A stretch of 64,000 bases of DNA from Mycolicibacterium sphagni (GCF_002250655.1 NZ_NOZR01000031.1:1-64000), one strand, 5' to 3'. Counted from the stretch's first letter, positions 10,273-19,235 are shown. Numbers and translations: made by a program. The notes: generated by a model from the letters alone, not told the origin.

Positions 10273-11246
10273 GCCTGCGGATCGGCGTGCTCGGGGCGTC
10301 CCGGATCGCCGAACACGCCATCGTCGGGCCGGCCCACGAACTGGGCCATCGACTGGTGGTCGTGGCCGCCCGAGATCCTCAGCGGGCCAAGGAGTTTGCT
10401 GACACCCACGGGGTTGAGCGGGTTGCCACCGGGTACGCCGATGTGATCGACGATCCCGAGGTCGACGTCGTCTACAACCCACTGGCCAACGCACTGCATG
10501 CGCCGTGGAATCTCGCGGCGATCACCGTCGGGAAACCAGTGCTGACCGAAAAGCCGTTCGCGCGCAACCGATCCGAGGCCCAAACCGTCGCCGACGCCGC
10601 GGGCCGAGCCGGCGTGAGTGTCCTCGAGGGTTTCCACTACCTGTTCCATCCGGTTAACCAACGGATCTTCGAACTGGCCGCCGACGGCGCGCTCGGCGAG
10701 ATCCACACTGTCGAGGTGCGGATGGCGATGCCGGCACCCGACGCCGGAGACCCGCGCTGGTCGCTGGAACTGGCCGGTGGGGCGCTGATGGACCTTGGTT
10801 GCTACGGCCTGCACATCATGCGACAGCTGGGTGCGCGAACACTGGGCCGGCCGGAGATCACCGCCGCACACGCCTCGCAGCGGAACCCCGGCGTCGACGA
10901 GTGGTGCGACGTCGAGCTGAGCTTCCCGTCCGGGGCCACCGGGCTGTCCACCAACAGCATGATTGCCGACGACTTTTCGTTCACCATCAAAGTGGTCGGC
11001 ACCGAGGGTGACGCCATGGTGCACGACTTCATTCGACCGCACATCGACGACAGGATCACCATCCGCACCCCGGCAGGGACGTCGGTGGAGAACCTGGGCA
11101 CCCGGTCGTCGTACAGCTATCAGCTCGAGGCGTTCGCCGCGCACGTGCTGAACGGCGCCGTGCTGCCTATCGGCCTCGATGACGCCGTACAGAACATGCG
11201 CTTCGTGGACACCGCCTACCGCGCGGCAGGGTTGCCCCCACGCTGA
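10269..11246 (+). CDS. Gfo/Idh/MocA-family oxidoreductase
   Basis: A 325-residue NAD(P)-dependent dehydrogenase with the N-terminal dinucleotide motif GVLGASRIAEHAI, the EKP motif (Lys95) and GGALMDLGCYGLH in place of the HEVD motif of inositol dehydrogenases. That pattern fits the glucose-fructose-oxidoreductase or dihydrodiol-dehydrogenase branch. It is the fourth gene of the coupled operon (four-base overlap with the IolE-like gene). Substrate unknown, probably a sugar or polyol. Confidence 0.83.
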   Translation: MSLRIGVLGASRIAEHAIVGPAHELGHRLVVVAARDPQRAKEFADTHGVERVATGYADVIDDPEVDVVYNPLANALHAPWNLAAITVGKPVLTEKPFARNRSEAQTVADAAGRAGVSVLEGFHYLFHPVNQRIFELAADGALGEIHTVEVRMAMPAPDAGDPRWSLELAGGALMDLGCYGLHIMRQLGARTLGRPEITAAHASQRNPGVDEWCDVELSFPSGATGLSTNSMIADDFSFTIKVVGTEGDAMVHDFIRPHIDDRITIRTPAGTSVENLGTRSSYSYQLEAFAAHVLNGAVLPIGLDDAVQNMRFVDTAYRAAGLPPR

Positions 11247-11279
11247 ATCGTGCTCCACGGCGCGCGATCATCGGGCACG

Positions 11280-11795
11280 ATGGCAGACATGCCGCAAGCC
11301 TTTCCCGAGGCCCACTGGGGACGAGAAGACATCTCTCCCCTGTTCAAGCCTGCGTACGCATTCGCCTCGACGGCACTGGGTTCGCGCGTCATCAAGGCGC
11401 TTGTCCCGCTCGATCGCCGCGTACTGCGAGCAACCAACGGTAAATCCACCTTGTTCGGGCCCACCTCGATGCCCGAGCTGCTGTTGACCACCACGGGCTG
11501 CAAATCAGGCCAGCCGCGGATCTCGGCGCTGAGCTATCTGCGGGATGGCGAGGCACTCATCGTCCTCGGGAGCAATTTCGGCGAGCAGCGCCATCCGGCG
11601 TGGAGTGCGAACCTGCTCGCCAATCCGGAGGCCGTCGTCGCGATCAACGGTATCGACGTCCCGGTGACAGCCACCCTGGTGACCGGGCCTGACCGCGACC
11701 GCGGATTGCAGCGCTTTCTGGCCTATCCGATGTACCAGTCGTACCGCACCCGCACCGACCGGGAGTTGCGGCTGTTCGCACTCACACCCCGATAG
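11280..11795 (+). CDS. Deazaflavin (F420)-dependent nitroreductase-family protein
   Basis: A Ddn/F420-dependent reductase-type split-beta-barrel protein of about 171 residues. The family core LLLTTTGCKSGQPRISALSY, then GSNFGEQRHPAWSANLLANP, is intact; these segments hold the F420-binding residues. I chose ATG at 11280 (MADMPQ); the frame opens at 11250. It lies 33 bases after the preceding oxidoreductase and converges with the ABC transporter, one base separating the two stop codons. Whether it belongs to the polyol operon or is a general detoxification reductase is not clear. Confidence 0.83.
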   Translation: MADMPQAFPEAHWGREDISPLFKPAYAFASTALGSRVIKALVPLDRRVLRATNGKSTLFGPTSMPELLLTTTGCKSGQPRISALSYLRDGEALIVLGSNFGEQRHPAWSANLLANPEAVVAINGIDVPVTATLVTGPDRDRGLQRFLAYPMYQSYRTRTDRELRLFALTPR

Positions 11796-11796
11796 G

Positions 11797-12612
11797 TCAG
11801 CGACCCAGCTCGTGGGTGAGCGCCTCGAGCTCGTCGCCACCGGCCATCTCCTGGGTCAGATGCTCCAGAGTGATGTCGTCGTAGGTGCAGTCGAGCTTCT
11901 GGCGGCCGCGGTTGAGGAGCACGAAGTGGTCGCCGACCATGTGCGCGTGATGCGGGTTGTGCGTGATGAACACGACACCGAACCCGGCTTCTTTGGCGGC
12001 GGTGATGTACTTGAGCACCACGCCGGACTGCTTGACGCCGAGCGCGGCGGTCGGCTCGTCGAGGATCAGCACCCGCGCACCGAAGAACACCGCGCGGGCG
12101 ATCGCCACACACTGACGCTGACCGCCCGATAGCGAGCCGATCGGCACGTCGACGTCGGGAAGATCGATGCCCATCTTCGACAACTCGGTGAGGGTGGTGG
12201 CCCGCATCGCGTCGGCGTCCAGCGACCAGGGGAAGCGCTTCTTACGAATCTCCTGTCCTAGGAAGAAGTTTCGCCACACCGGCATCAGGGGGACGACGGC
12301 GAGGTTCTGGTACACCGTGGCGATGCCCTTGCCCAAAGCCTCGGCGGGTGAGCCGAACCTCGTCGGTTCACCGTCGACCAAGAGCTCACCGTCGGTCTGC
12401 TGATGCAGCCCCGCGATGATTTTGATCAACGTGGACTTACCCGCACCGTTGTCGCCGAGGATGCCGGTCACCTCACCCGCGTGTACCCGCAGCGAGATTC
12501 CTTTGAGCGCGGTGATGTTGCCGTAGCTCTTGCCGACGTCCTTCAGTTCGACGAGAGGCACCTTGCCGCCGGATGGCGCTTCTTCAGTGGGACGATCCAT
12601 GGTTGCGGTCAC
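11797..12612 (-). CDS. Sugar/inositol ABC importer, ATP-binding protein
   Basis: A 271-residue single-domain ABC ATPase with Walker A GDNGAGKST, signature LSGGQRQ and Walker B VLILDEPTA, followed by the switch His in FITHNPHH. It is half the size of tandem-domain ribose importers and resembles FrcA-type ATPases. It is third in the binding protein-permease-ATPase operon, seven bases after the permease. The operon promoter carries the same operator as iolC, so the cargo is probably inositol. Confidence 0.88.
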   Translation of the reverse strand: MTATMDRPTEEAPSGGKVPLVELKDVGKSYGNITALKGISLRVHAGEVTGILGDNGAGKSTLIKIIAGLHQQTDGELLVDGEPTRFGSPAEALGKGIATVYQNLAVVPLMPVWRNFFLGQEIRKKRFPWSLDADAMRATTLTELSKMGIDLPDVDVPIGSLSGGQRQCVAIARAVFFGARVLILDEPTAALGVKQSGVVLKYITAAKEAGFGVVFITHNPHHAHMVGDHFVLLNRGRQKLDCTYDDITLEHLTQEMAGGDELEALTHELGR

Positions 12613-12619
12613 TTCTCTT

Positions 12620-13678
12620 TCACCTCTTGGCGGCGTAGTTACGGAAAGCGTTGTTGGCGATCACCGCGAACAGCAGCATCGCGCCCAGGAAGAACTTGAA
12701 CCAGTCCGGGTTCCAGCCCGCGTAGACGATGCCCTGATTGGTCATGCCGAAGATGAACGCTCCGATCGCGGCGCCCACAGCGGTGCCGTAACCACCGGTC
12801 AGCAGGCAGCCACCGATAACCGCGGCGATGATGTAGAAGAACTCGTTGCCGATGCCCTGGCCGGACTGAACCGTGTTGAACGCGAACAGCAGATGCATGC
12901 CGACGAACCAGGCACAGAAGCCGACGAACATGAACAGGCCGATCTTGACCTTGGTGACCGGCACACCGACCGCGCGGGCACTGTCCGCGTCACCGCCGAC
13001 CGCGAAGATCCAGTTACCGATCTTGGTCTTGAACAGCACCCAAGTGGCCACCGCGGTGAACACCAACCACCACACGACGGTGATCCGGATGCTCACGCCG
13101 AACAGGGTGAACGACGAGGCGAACACCTTTTGCGCCGAATCCCAACCCTGCATGTCGTTCACGCTCTGGGTGGCGACCTGACCCGAAACCAGCTTGGTCA
13201 CAGCCAGATTGATGCCGGCGAGCATGAAGAAGGTACTCAACGTGATCAGGAACGACGGGATCTTGGTTTTCATCACCAGGAAGCCGTTGAAGAAGCCGAC
13301 GGCCAGAGCCAGGATCAGCGCCAGGCCGGCGCCGGCCCACAGATTGAGGTGCAGGTTGTAGGACAACATCGAGGCGGCCAGCGAGCTGAACGTCACCGCG
13401 ACACCCGTCGACAGGTCGAACTCGCCGCCGATCATCAACACCGCGACGCCACAGGCCATGATCCCGATGGTCGAACTGGCGTACAGAACGGTGGCCAACG
13501 AGGAGGCTTCCCGGAAGGGGACGGCCACGACCAGGAAGAAAACGAAGATACCGACAGCTCCGATACCTGCACCCATCTCGGGACGAATCAGCAGGCGTTG
13601 CAGCCTGTTTCGTTCCTTGACGCGTTCGTCGCGAACTACTTTGTGGTCAGCGACCTCAAGATCTGCTTGCGTAGTCAT
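12620..13678 (-). CDS. Sugar/inositol ABC importer, permease
   Basis: A 352-residue BPD_transp_2 (ribose/xylose/inositol-type) membrane permease with about ten hydrophobic segments and the family sequence GGEFDLSTGVAVTFSSLA near residues 105-125. The C-terminal half contains GGYGTAVGAAIGAFIFGMTNQG. It lies 18 bases after the binding-protein gene and seven before the ATPase gene. It probably forms the channel for inositol or a related polyol. Confidence 0.88.
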   Translation of the reverse strand: MTTQADLEVADHKVVRDERVKERNRLQRLLIRPEMGAGIGAVGIFVFFLVVAVPFREASSLATVLYASSTIGIMACGVAVLMIGGEFDLSTGVAVTFSSLAASMLSYNLHLNLWAGAGLALILALAVGFFNGFLVMKTKIPSFLITLSTFFMLAGINLAVTKLVSGQVATQSVNDMQGWDSAQKVFASSFTLFGVSIRITVVWWLVFTAVATWVLFKTKIGNWIFAVGGDADSARAVGVPVTKVKIGLFMFVGFCAWFVGMHLLFAFNTVQSGQGIGNEFFYIIAAVIGGCLLTGGYGTAVGAAIGAFIFGMTNQGIVYAGWNPDWFKFFLGAMLLFAVIANNAFRNYAAKR

Positions 13679-13696
13679 GTCGATTCCCCAGGATCG

Positions 13697-14686
13697 CTAT
13701 CGGGTTCCGCCCTTGGCCAATTCGGCCACGGCGTCGATGTTGGACTTGTCGATGAAGGACGGGCCGGTCAGCGTCGCCTGTCCGCCGCCGATCAGGTTCT
13801 TGTTGTTCAGGTACAGCCACAGCCCGTCGATCGCGAGGTAGCCCTGGAGGAAGGGCTGCTGGTCGACGGCCCATTGCACATCGCCCTTCTGGATCGCGTC
13901 GACGAGTGCGGCGTTGGTGTCAAAGGTGACGACCTTTGCGTTGCTGTTCGCGCTCTTCTTCGACTGCACCGCGGTCAGCGCGATCGGTGCGCCCAGCGCG
14001 ACGACCGTGTCAATCGACGGATCCTGCTGCAGCTTGGCGGTGATGGTCGCATCGACCGAGGGCATGTCTTTGCTGTTGACGTTCAGCAATTCGGTCGAGC
14101 CCTTGAAGCCCTGCGTGACGCCGGCGCAACGGGATTCCAGGGCGACCTGGCCCTGCTCCTGGATCACGCAGAGGATCTTCTTGGCGCCATCGGCGTTCAG
14201 GCGCTCACCGGCAGCGATGCCCGCCAGCTTCTCGTCCTGGCCGAAGTACTCCAGCACGCCCATGGACTTCCAATTGTCGTAGCCGGAGTTGAATGCCACC
14301 ACGGGGATGCCCTTTGCCTCGGCAGCCTTGATCGCGGGAGCCAAGGCGTCGGGCTTGGCGAGGGTGACGGCGATGCCCTTGACCCCGCTGTCGATGGCGC
14401 TCTGGACGAGGTTGGCCTGGTTGGGCGCCTCGGGGTCGTTGGAATAGCGAAGCTCGATGTTGTCCTTCTTGGCCGCGGTCTCGGCGCCCTTGCGGATCAG
14501 GTCCCAGAACGAGTCGCCGGGCACCTCGTGGGTGATCATCGCGACGGTCATCCGCGGCGTGTCGACGGTGCCTCCGCCGGAGCCGCCGCCGACGTCCCGG
14601 GGCTTGCCCCCGGTGGCCGAACAGGCAGCCAGCCCGATCACGAGCGACCCCGCTGCTGCCGCGGCCGCTAGCCGATTGAACTTCAT
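13697..14686 (-). CDS. Sugar/inositol ABC importer, lipoprotein binding protein
   Basis: A 329-residue periplasmic-binding-protein of the ribose/galactose type, anchored as a lipoprotein. The signal peptide ends in the lipobox LAAC, followed by a Gly/Ser-rich linker. Downstream are sugar-binding-fold segments TVAMITHEVPGDSFWDLIRKG, GIAVTLAKPDALAPAIKAA and VVAFNSGYDNW. The ATG at 14686 has AGGAG seven bases upstream. The gene heads the transporter operon and diverges from the hydroxypyruvate-isomerase-like gene across an IolR-like operator. Confidence 0.88.
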   Translation of the reverse strand: MKFNRLAAAAAAGSLVIGLAACSATGGKPRDVGGGSGGGTVDTPRMTVAMITHEVPGDSFWDLIRKGAETAAKKDNIELRYSNDPEAPNQANLVQSAIDSGVKGIAVTLAKPDALAPAIKAAEAKGIPVVAFNSGYDNWKSMGVLEYFGQDEKLAGIAAGERLNADGAKKILCVIQEQGQVALESRCAGVTQGFKGSTELLNVNSKDMPSVDATITAKLQQDPSIDTVVALGAPIALTAVQSKKSANSNAKVVTFDTNAALVDAIQKGDVQWAVDQQPFLQGYLAIDGLWLYLNNKNLIGGGQATLTGPSFIDKSNIDAVAELAKGGTR

Positions 14687-14753
14687 GGCGACTCCTGTTC
14701 GCTCCACGTAGCGCACGACACGCTGTTATCTCGATGTAATACGGCTCACAGCA

Positions 14754-14779
14754 GAATGTCAAGACTTTGTTCTGACATT
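14754..14779. promoter_or_regulatory. IolR-like operator, transporter/isomerase promoter region
   Basis: The segment starts GAATGTCAAGACTTTG and ends TTCTGACATT. Read on the other strand it matches the site before iolC almost base for base (AATGTCAGRACAAAGT, then YTTGACA-type end). Each half resembles the published C. glutamicum IolR motif, recalled as TGTYADGWCM in this orientation. It lies between the divergent transporter and isomerase-like genes. Confidence 0.6.
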
Positions 14780-14810
14780 AGGACTGCACGTCAAATGTTA
14801 GGGTGCTGCG

Positions 14811-15584
14811 GTGAGCGACTTTCAGTTGTCGGTATGCGCTGAGATGGTGTTCCGTGACCTGCCGATTCTCGAGCGAGTACGCCGCATCGACGAGCTGGGC
14901 TTCGCGGTCGAGATCTGGAGCTGGCACGACAAGGACCTGGCGGCACTGGCCGGCACCGGAGCGCGGTTCTCGTCGATGACGGGCTACCTGCACGGTGACC
15001 TGATTGATCCAGCGAGCGCTGACGACGTGGTGCACACTGCCGAGTTGAGCATCAAAGCCGCTGAGGCACTGGGTATTCCGCGGTTGAACCTGCACACCGC
15101 CGAACTCATCGACGGCCAGGCTGCCCGACCTCGGCAAGCCGCAACCGAACAGATGCGGGAGACGGCGCAGCGCACGCTTGAGCGGATCGGCGAACTCGGC
15201 GCCGCGGCCGGTCTGACGTTCTGCGTGGAGAACCTGAACACGATCGTCGACCACCCCGGCGTTCCGCTGGCCCGCGCCGAGGACACCCTGGCACTCGTCG
15301 AGGCGGTGGGGCATCCGAACGTCAAGATGATGCTCGACCTCTACCACGCTCAGATCGGCGAGGGTAACCTTGTCGAGCTGGTCCGCCGTTGCGGCGACGC
15401 CATCGGCGAGATCCAGGTGGCCGACGTTCCCGGCCGCTGCGAACCCGGCACCGGAGAGATCTACTACCCCGCTATCGCGAAGGCGCTGCGCGACATGGCC
15501 TACACCGGACCGATCGGCCTGGAGGCGTGGGCCGCCGGCGACAGTACCGTTGCCCTGGACGCCTTCCGCGCCGCGTTCTCCTAG
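14811..15584 (+). CDS. Hydroxypyruvate-isomerase-like TIM-barrel protein
   Basis: A 257-residue sugar phosphate isomerase/epimerase-family TIM barrel closest to Hyi/IolI-type proteins: CAEMVFRDLP at the start, then LNLHTAEL, CVENLNTIVDHPGVPLA and MMLDLYHAQIGEGNL, and finally EIQVADVPGRCEPGTGEI, the metal-ligand strands of the family. Start is GTG at 14811. It diverges from the inositol transporter and ends seven bases before the convergent GntR gene. It may isomerise an inosose or a triose-level intermediate. Confidence 0.8.
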   Translation: MSDFQLSVCAEMVFRDLPILERVRRIDELGFAVEIWSWHDKDLAALAGTGARFSSMTGYLHGDLIDPASADDVVHTAELSIKAAEALGIPRLNLHTAELIDGQAARPRQAATEQMRETAQRTLERIGELGAAAGLTFCVENLNTIVDHPGVPLARAEDTLALVEAVGHPNVKMMLDLYHAQIGEGNLVELVRRCGDAIGEIQVADVPGRCEPGTGEIYYPAIAKALRDMAYTGPIGLEAWAAGDSTVALDAFRAAFS

Positions 15585-15590
15585 ACCACG

Positions 15591-16373
15591 TCAGCGGTCG
15601 ACGAGCGTGGTGTCGAAGTAATACCGCGAGGCCCGATAGCAATGGGTTCCGAACTCGACCGCACGGCCGGAATCGTCGAACGCCGTGCGGTCCATGGTCA
15701 GCAGCGGGGCGCCGGGCTTCTCATCGAGCAGCCGCGCTTCGCTTCGGCTCGCAGCCTTGGCGCCGATCCGCTGGCTGGCCAGCCGGATGTGCACTCCACG
15801 GGTACGCAACGACGAATACAGGCCGTTTCGCTCGAGTTCCTCCGCGTCCGGCGCGATCTCGACCGGGAGGTAGTTGGTCATCAGGGCCAGCGGCTCGCCG
15901 TTGGCGCAGCGCAGGCGCTTGATGCAGGCGACCTCGTGGTCTGCGGAGAGGCTCAGTTCCCTGGCGACATTCTCGTCGGCCGGTCCGACGTGGAATTCGA
16001 GCAGCTGGGTGGTCGGGTCCTGACCGGCCCGGGCCAAGTCGTCGAACAGGCTGGTGAGTTCGACACGCCGGTGCACCGGGTTCTGGACGACCTGAGTGCC
16101 CACACCGCGCTTGCGAACCAGCAGTCCCTTATCGACGAGCTCCTGGATCGCGCGCCGTGTGGTGGGCCGCGACAAAGTGAGCCGCTTGGCAAGTGCGAGC
16201 TCGTTTTCGAATCGGTCACCGGGCGCAAGTTCGCCACTGCGGATCGCCGCCTCAATCGCCTGGGAGAGCTGATAGTAGAGAGGAACAGGGCTTGACCTGT
16301 CCAGTTCAACCGCCAACGGCACATCGACTCCGATCTCGAACTCGAAATCCCAACAGTAGCTGAAGTCTAACAC
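15591..16373 (-). CDS. iolR: GntR-family regulator, probable IolR
   Basis: A 260-residue GntR/HutC-type regulator. The winged-helix runs from VPLYYQLSQAIEAAIRSGEL through FENELALAKRLTLSRPTTRRAIQELVDKGLLVRKRGVGTQVV, and the C-terminus is a UTRA effector domain (MTNYLPVE, LLTMDRTAFDDSGRAVEFG). It diverges from iolC, and a conserved operator lies between them and again at the transporter promoter. In C. glutamicum the inositol repressor IolR is also a GntR-type protein, so the same role is likely here. The effector is probably an inositol catabolite. Confidence 0.82.
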   Translation of the reverse strand: MLDFSYCWDFEFEIGVDVPLAVELDRSSPVPLYYQLSQAIEAAIRSGELAPGDRFENELALAKRLTLSRPTTRRAIQELVDKGLLVRKRGVGTQVVQNPVHRRVELTSLFDDLARAGQDPTTQLLEFHVGPADENVARELSLSADHEVACIKRLRCANGEPLALMTNYLPVEIAPDAEELERNGLYSSLRTRGVHIRLASQRIGAKAASRSEARLLDEKPGAPLLTMDRTAFDDSGRAVEFGTHCYRASRYYFDTTLVDR

Positions 16374-16390
16374 CTAATGAGCAAAAGATA

Positions 16391-16415
16391 GAATGTCAGG
16401 ACAAAGTATTGACAG
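16391..16415. promoter_or_regulatory. IolR-like operator and -35 region of iolC
   Basis: The segment begins GAATGTCAGGACAAAG and ends TATTGACAG. TGTCAGGACA fits the recalled C. glutamicum IolR motif fully in the reverse orientation, and TTGACA could be the -35 box, so bound repressor would block RNA polymerase. The near-identical element at 14754-14779 supports a real regulon. Confidence 0.62.
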
Positions 16416-16476
16416 ACCGGTGTGGCGGGAGGCACAGTCGTAGCAAGTCCCCCATCGAGCCCTGAAGAGAGCTGAC

Positions 16477-17481
16477 GTGACTACAGACCCATCCTTCGAT
16501 GTACTCGCCATCGGGCGCAGCGGCGTGGACATCTATCCGCTTCAGGTCGGTGTCGGCCTGGAGCAGGTGGAGTCGTTCGGCAAGTTCCTGGGCGGAAGCG
16601 CGGCCAATGTCGCAGTCGCGGCCGCGAGGCTAGGCAACCGCACCGCACTGATCTCCGGAGTCGGCGCCGATCCGTTCGGCCGCTACGTCCGCGCGGAGCT
16701 GAGCCGGCTGAACGTCGACAACCGTTACATCAACACTTACCCGCAATACCCGACGCCCGTGACGTTCTGCGAGATCTTCCCGCCCGACGATTTTCCGCTG
16801 TACTTCTACCGCAAGCCCAGCGCCCCCGATCTGCAGATCGCTGCCGTCGAGCTCGACCTTGCCGCGATCCGCGACGCCCGGCTGTACTGGTCGACGGTCA
16901 CCGGTCTATCCGAAGAACCAAGCCGCAGCGCGCATTTCGCCGCCTGGGAGGCCCGGTCGGGGGCGAGCGAAGCGACGGGGAAACAACACAGCCGGCAGCC
17001 CCTGACGGTGCTGGATCTCGACTACCGCCCGATGTTCTGGGACTCCCCAGCCGCGGCGGCCGCACAGGTTCAGCGCGCGCTGTCCTATGTCACTGTCGCA
17101 GTGGGCAACCGGGAAGAATGTGAGATCGCCGTCGGAGAGACCAACCCGCACAAGGCCGCTGACGCGCTGCTCGATCTGGGTGTGCAGCTGGCGATCGTCA
17201 AACAAGGGCCGCGCGGGGTGCTGGGCAAGACCCGTAGTGCCTCGGTGACAGTGCCGCCGATCGACATCGACGTGATCAACGGGCTCGGTGCCGGCGACAG
17301 CTTCGGCGGCAGCCTGTGCCACGGCCTGCTGCACGGGTGGCCGCTGGAGAAGACCTTGCGTTACGCCAACGCCGCCGGCGCGATCGTCGCCTCGCGGCTG
17401 GAGTGCTCGACGGCCATGCCGACCGCCGACGAGGTCGCCGAGCTGGCCGAGCAGATCGCCGTGGAGGCCGTCAATGTCTAG
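16477..17481 (+). CDS. iolC: 5-dehydro-2-deoxygluconokinase IolC
   Basis: IolC phosphorylates 2-deoxy-5-keto-D-gluconate (DKG) in myo-inositol catabolism. The 334-residue PfkB-family protein has the N-terminal FLGGSAANVAVAAARLGN motif and the C-terminal NGLGAGDSFGGSL motif with the catalytic Asp near residue 273. The GTG start at 16477 is preceded by GAAGAGAG. It is the first gene of the main iol operon, and its end overlaps the aldolase start by eight bases. The order iolC-aldolase-iolB-iolD-iolE-iolG-iolH matches actinobacterial inositol clusters. Confidence 0.9.
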   Translation: MTTDPSFDVLAIGRSGVDIYPLQVGVGLEQVESFGKFLGGSAANVAVAAARLGNRTALISGVGADPFGRYVRAELSRLNVDNRYINTYPQYPTPVTFCEIFPPDDFPLYFYRKPSAPDLQIAAVELDLAAIRDARLYWSTVTGLSEEPSRSAHFAAWEARSGASEATGKQHSRQPLTVLDLDYRPMFWDSPAAAAAQVQRALSYVTVAVGNREECEIAVGETNPHKAADALLDLGVQLAIVKQGPRGVLGKTRSASVTVPPIDIDVINGLGAGDSFGGSLCHGLLHGWPLEKTLRYANAAGAIVASRLECSTAMPTADEVAELAEQIAVEAVNV

Positions 17482-18352
17482 CCCCTGCAAGGACTACGCC
17501 GATATCACCGAGCTGCGCGCCGCCGATCCCGCAGCGATCGCACAGGCGTGGCAGAACCGCACCACCCGCTCGGCCGTGCGCGGCAACGGGCGCTTGATGA
17601 TCGTCGCCGCCGACCACCCCGCCCGGGGTGCGCTGGCGGTCGGATCGCGGCCCACCGCGATGAACAGCCGGACCGACCTGTTGGACCGGCTGCGCACCGC
17701 GTTGGCCGACCCCGGGGTCGACGGAGTGCTGGCCACCTCGGACATCCTCGATGACCTGTTGCTGCTCGGCGCGATCGAAGACAAGGTGGTGTTCTCCTCG
17801 TTCAACCGCGGTGGTCTGGCCGGTGCGGAGTTCGAGTTCGATGACCGGATGACGGGCGCCACCGCGGCCTCGACCGCCGCGGCGAAGATGAACGGCGGAA
17901 AGATGTTGTGCCGCATCGCACTCGACGATCCCGGAACCGTAGCGACGATGGCCGCCTGCGCGCAAGCCGTCGACGAGTTGGCCGCCCACGGCCTGATCGC
18001 CATGGTCGAGCCGTTCATGTCCGCCCGGGTCAACGGCAAGGTCCGCAACGACCTGAGCCCCGACGCCGTGATCAAGTCCATCCACATCAGCCAGGGGCTG
18101 GGGTCCACCTCGGCCTACACCTGGATGAAACTGCCCGTGGTCCCCGAAATGGACAGAGTGATGGAGGCGACCACGCTGCCGACCCTGCTGCTCGGTGGTG
18201 ACCCCACCGATCCCGACGAAGCATTCGCCAGTTGGGAGAAGGCCTTGGCACTGCCCGCCGTTCGCGGGTTGATCGTAGGGCGCACCCTGCTCTACCCGGC
18301 TGACGACGACGTGAGTTCGGCGGTAGCGACCGCGGTTGCGATGGTGCGCTGA
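17474..18352 (+). CDS. DeoC/LacD-type class I aldolase of the iol operon
   Basis: A 292-residue (beta/alpha)8 protein of the actinobacterial Cgl0159-type family, placed where other bacteria carry iolJ. It probably cleaves DKG-6-phosphate to dihydroxyacetone phosphate and malonic semialdehyde. Visible barrel segments are RLMIVAADHPARGALAVG, GVLATSDILDDLLLLGA, MVEPFMSARVNGKVRNDLSPD and LPTLLLGGDPTDPDEAF. The ATG at 17474 overlaps the iolC stop, and its TGA overlaps the iolB ATG. The reaction assignment rests on operon position. Confidence 0.78.
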   Translation: MSSPCKDYADITELRAADPAAIAQAWQNRTTRSAVRGNGRLMIVAADHPARGALAVGSRPTAMNSRTDLLDRLRTALADPGVDGVLATSDILDDLLLLGAIEDKVVFSSFNRGGLAGAEFEFDDRMTGATAASTAAAKMNGGKMLCRIALDDPGTVATMAACAQAVDELAAHGLIAMVEPFMSARVNGKVRNDLSPDAVIKSIHISQGLGSTSAYTWMKLPVVPEMDRVMEATTLPTLLLGGDPTDPDEAFASWEKALALPAVRGLIVGRTLLYPADDDVSSAVATAVAMVR

Positions 18353-19233
18353 TGTACAGCAAGTACTACATCCCGGCGCGCGGCGCGCAGCTGCCGTTCA
18401 CCGTCGACGTCACGCCGGAGTCGGCCGGCTGGAGCGAGTCGAGTCTGCAGGTCTTGGAACTAGGTGAGCACTCGACCCAGAGCATCGAGCTGCACACCGG
18501 CAGCACCGAGGTGATGATCCTGCCGCTGGTCGGGGGCGGCAGGATCGAAGCGCGCGACCAGTCCTTCGAATTGGCTCATCGCTCTTCGGTGTTCGACGGT
18601 CCCGCCGACATGGTCTACATCGGCATCGACCAGACCTACACGCTCTCGGGTGAGGGCCGTTTCGCGATCTGCGGCGCTCGAGCCACACGCGCGTTCCCAA
18701 ATCGACGAGTGGCCGCGGCCGATGTCGCGGTGGAACTGCGCGGTGCGGGTAACTGCAGCCGCCAGGTGCACAACTTCGGCACCGCAACGACATTCGAGGC
18801 CGACTCGCTGATCGCCTGCGAGGTGATCACGCCCGGCGGCAACTGGTCGAGCTACCCCGCGCACAAGCACGAGGAGAACACCGACGTCGAAACCCAGCTG
18901 GAGGAGATCTACTACTTCGAGATCGCCGACAGCCCAGCCGGCACAGCGGGGTTCGGGTATCACCGGGTCTACGGGACCCCGCAACGCCCGATCGAGGTGC
19001 TCGAAGAGGTCCGCTCCGGTGACGTGGTACTGGTCCCGCACGGCTATCACGGACCCTCGATCGCCGCGCCCGGCCACCACATGTACTACCTCAACGTGAT
19101 GGCGGGCTCCGGTCCGAACCGGGCGTGGCTGATCTGTGACGACCCCAATCACACCTGGCTGCGCGGCAGTTGGGAGCACCAGGAGATCGATCCCCGGCTG
19201 CCGCTGGGCAGCCCGTCTGTCGAAGGAGCCTGA
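18352..19233 (+). CDS. iolB: 5-deoxy-glucuronate isomerase IolB
   Basis: IolB converts 5-deoxy-glucuronate to 2-deoxy-5-keto-gluconate. The 293-residue bicupin has the metal-binding cupin segment WSSYPAHKHEENTDVETQLEE, in which the His and Glu residues form the metal site, and DVVLVPHGYHGPSIAAPGHHMYYLN at the C-terminus. The start overlaps the aldolase stop (TGATG). Length and position in the iol operon are as expected. Confidence 0.93.
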   Translation: MYSKYYIPARGAQLPFTVDVTPESAGWSESSLQVLELGEHSTQSIELHTGSTEVMILPLVGGGRIEARDQSFELAHRSSVFDGPADMVYIGIDQTYTLSGEGRFAICGARATRAFPNRRVAAADVAVELRGAGNCSRQVHNFGTATTFEADSLIACEVITPGGNWSSYPAHKHEENTDVETQLEEIYYFEIADSPAGTAGFGYHRVYGTPQRPIEVLEEVRSGDVVLVPHGYHGPSIAAPGHHMYYLNVMAGSGPNRAWLICDDPNHTWLRGSWEHQEIDPRLPLGSPSVEGA

Positions 19234-19235
19234 CC

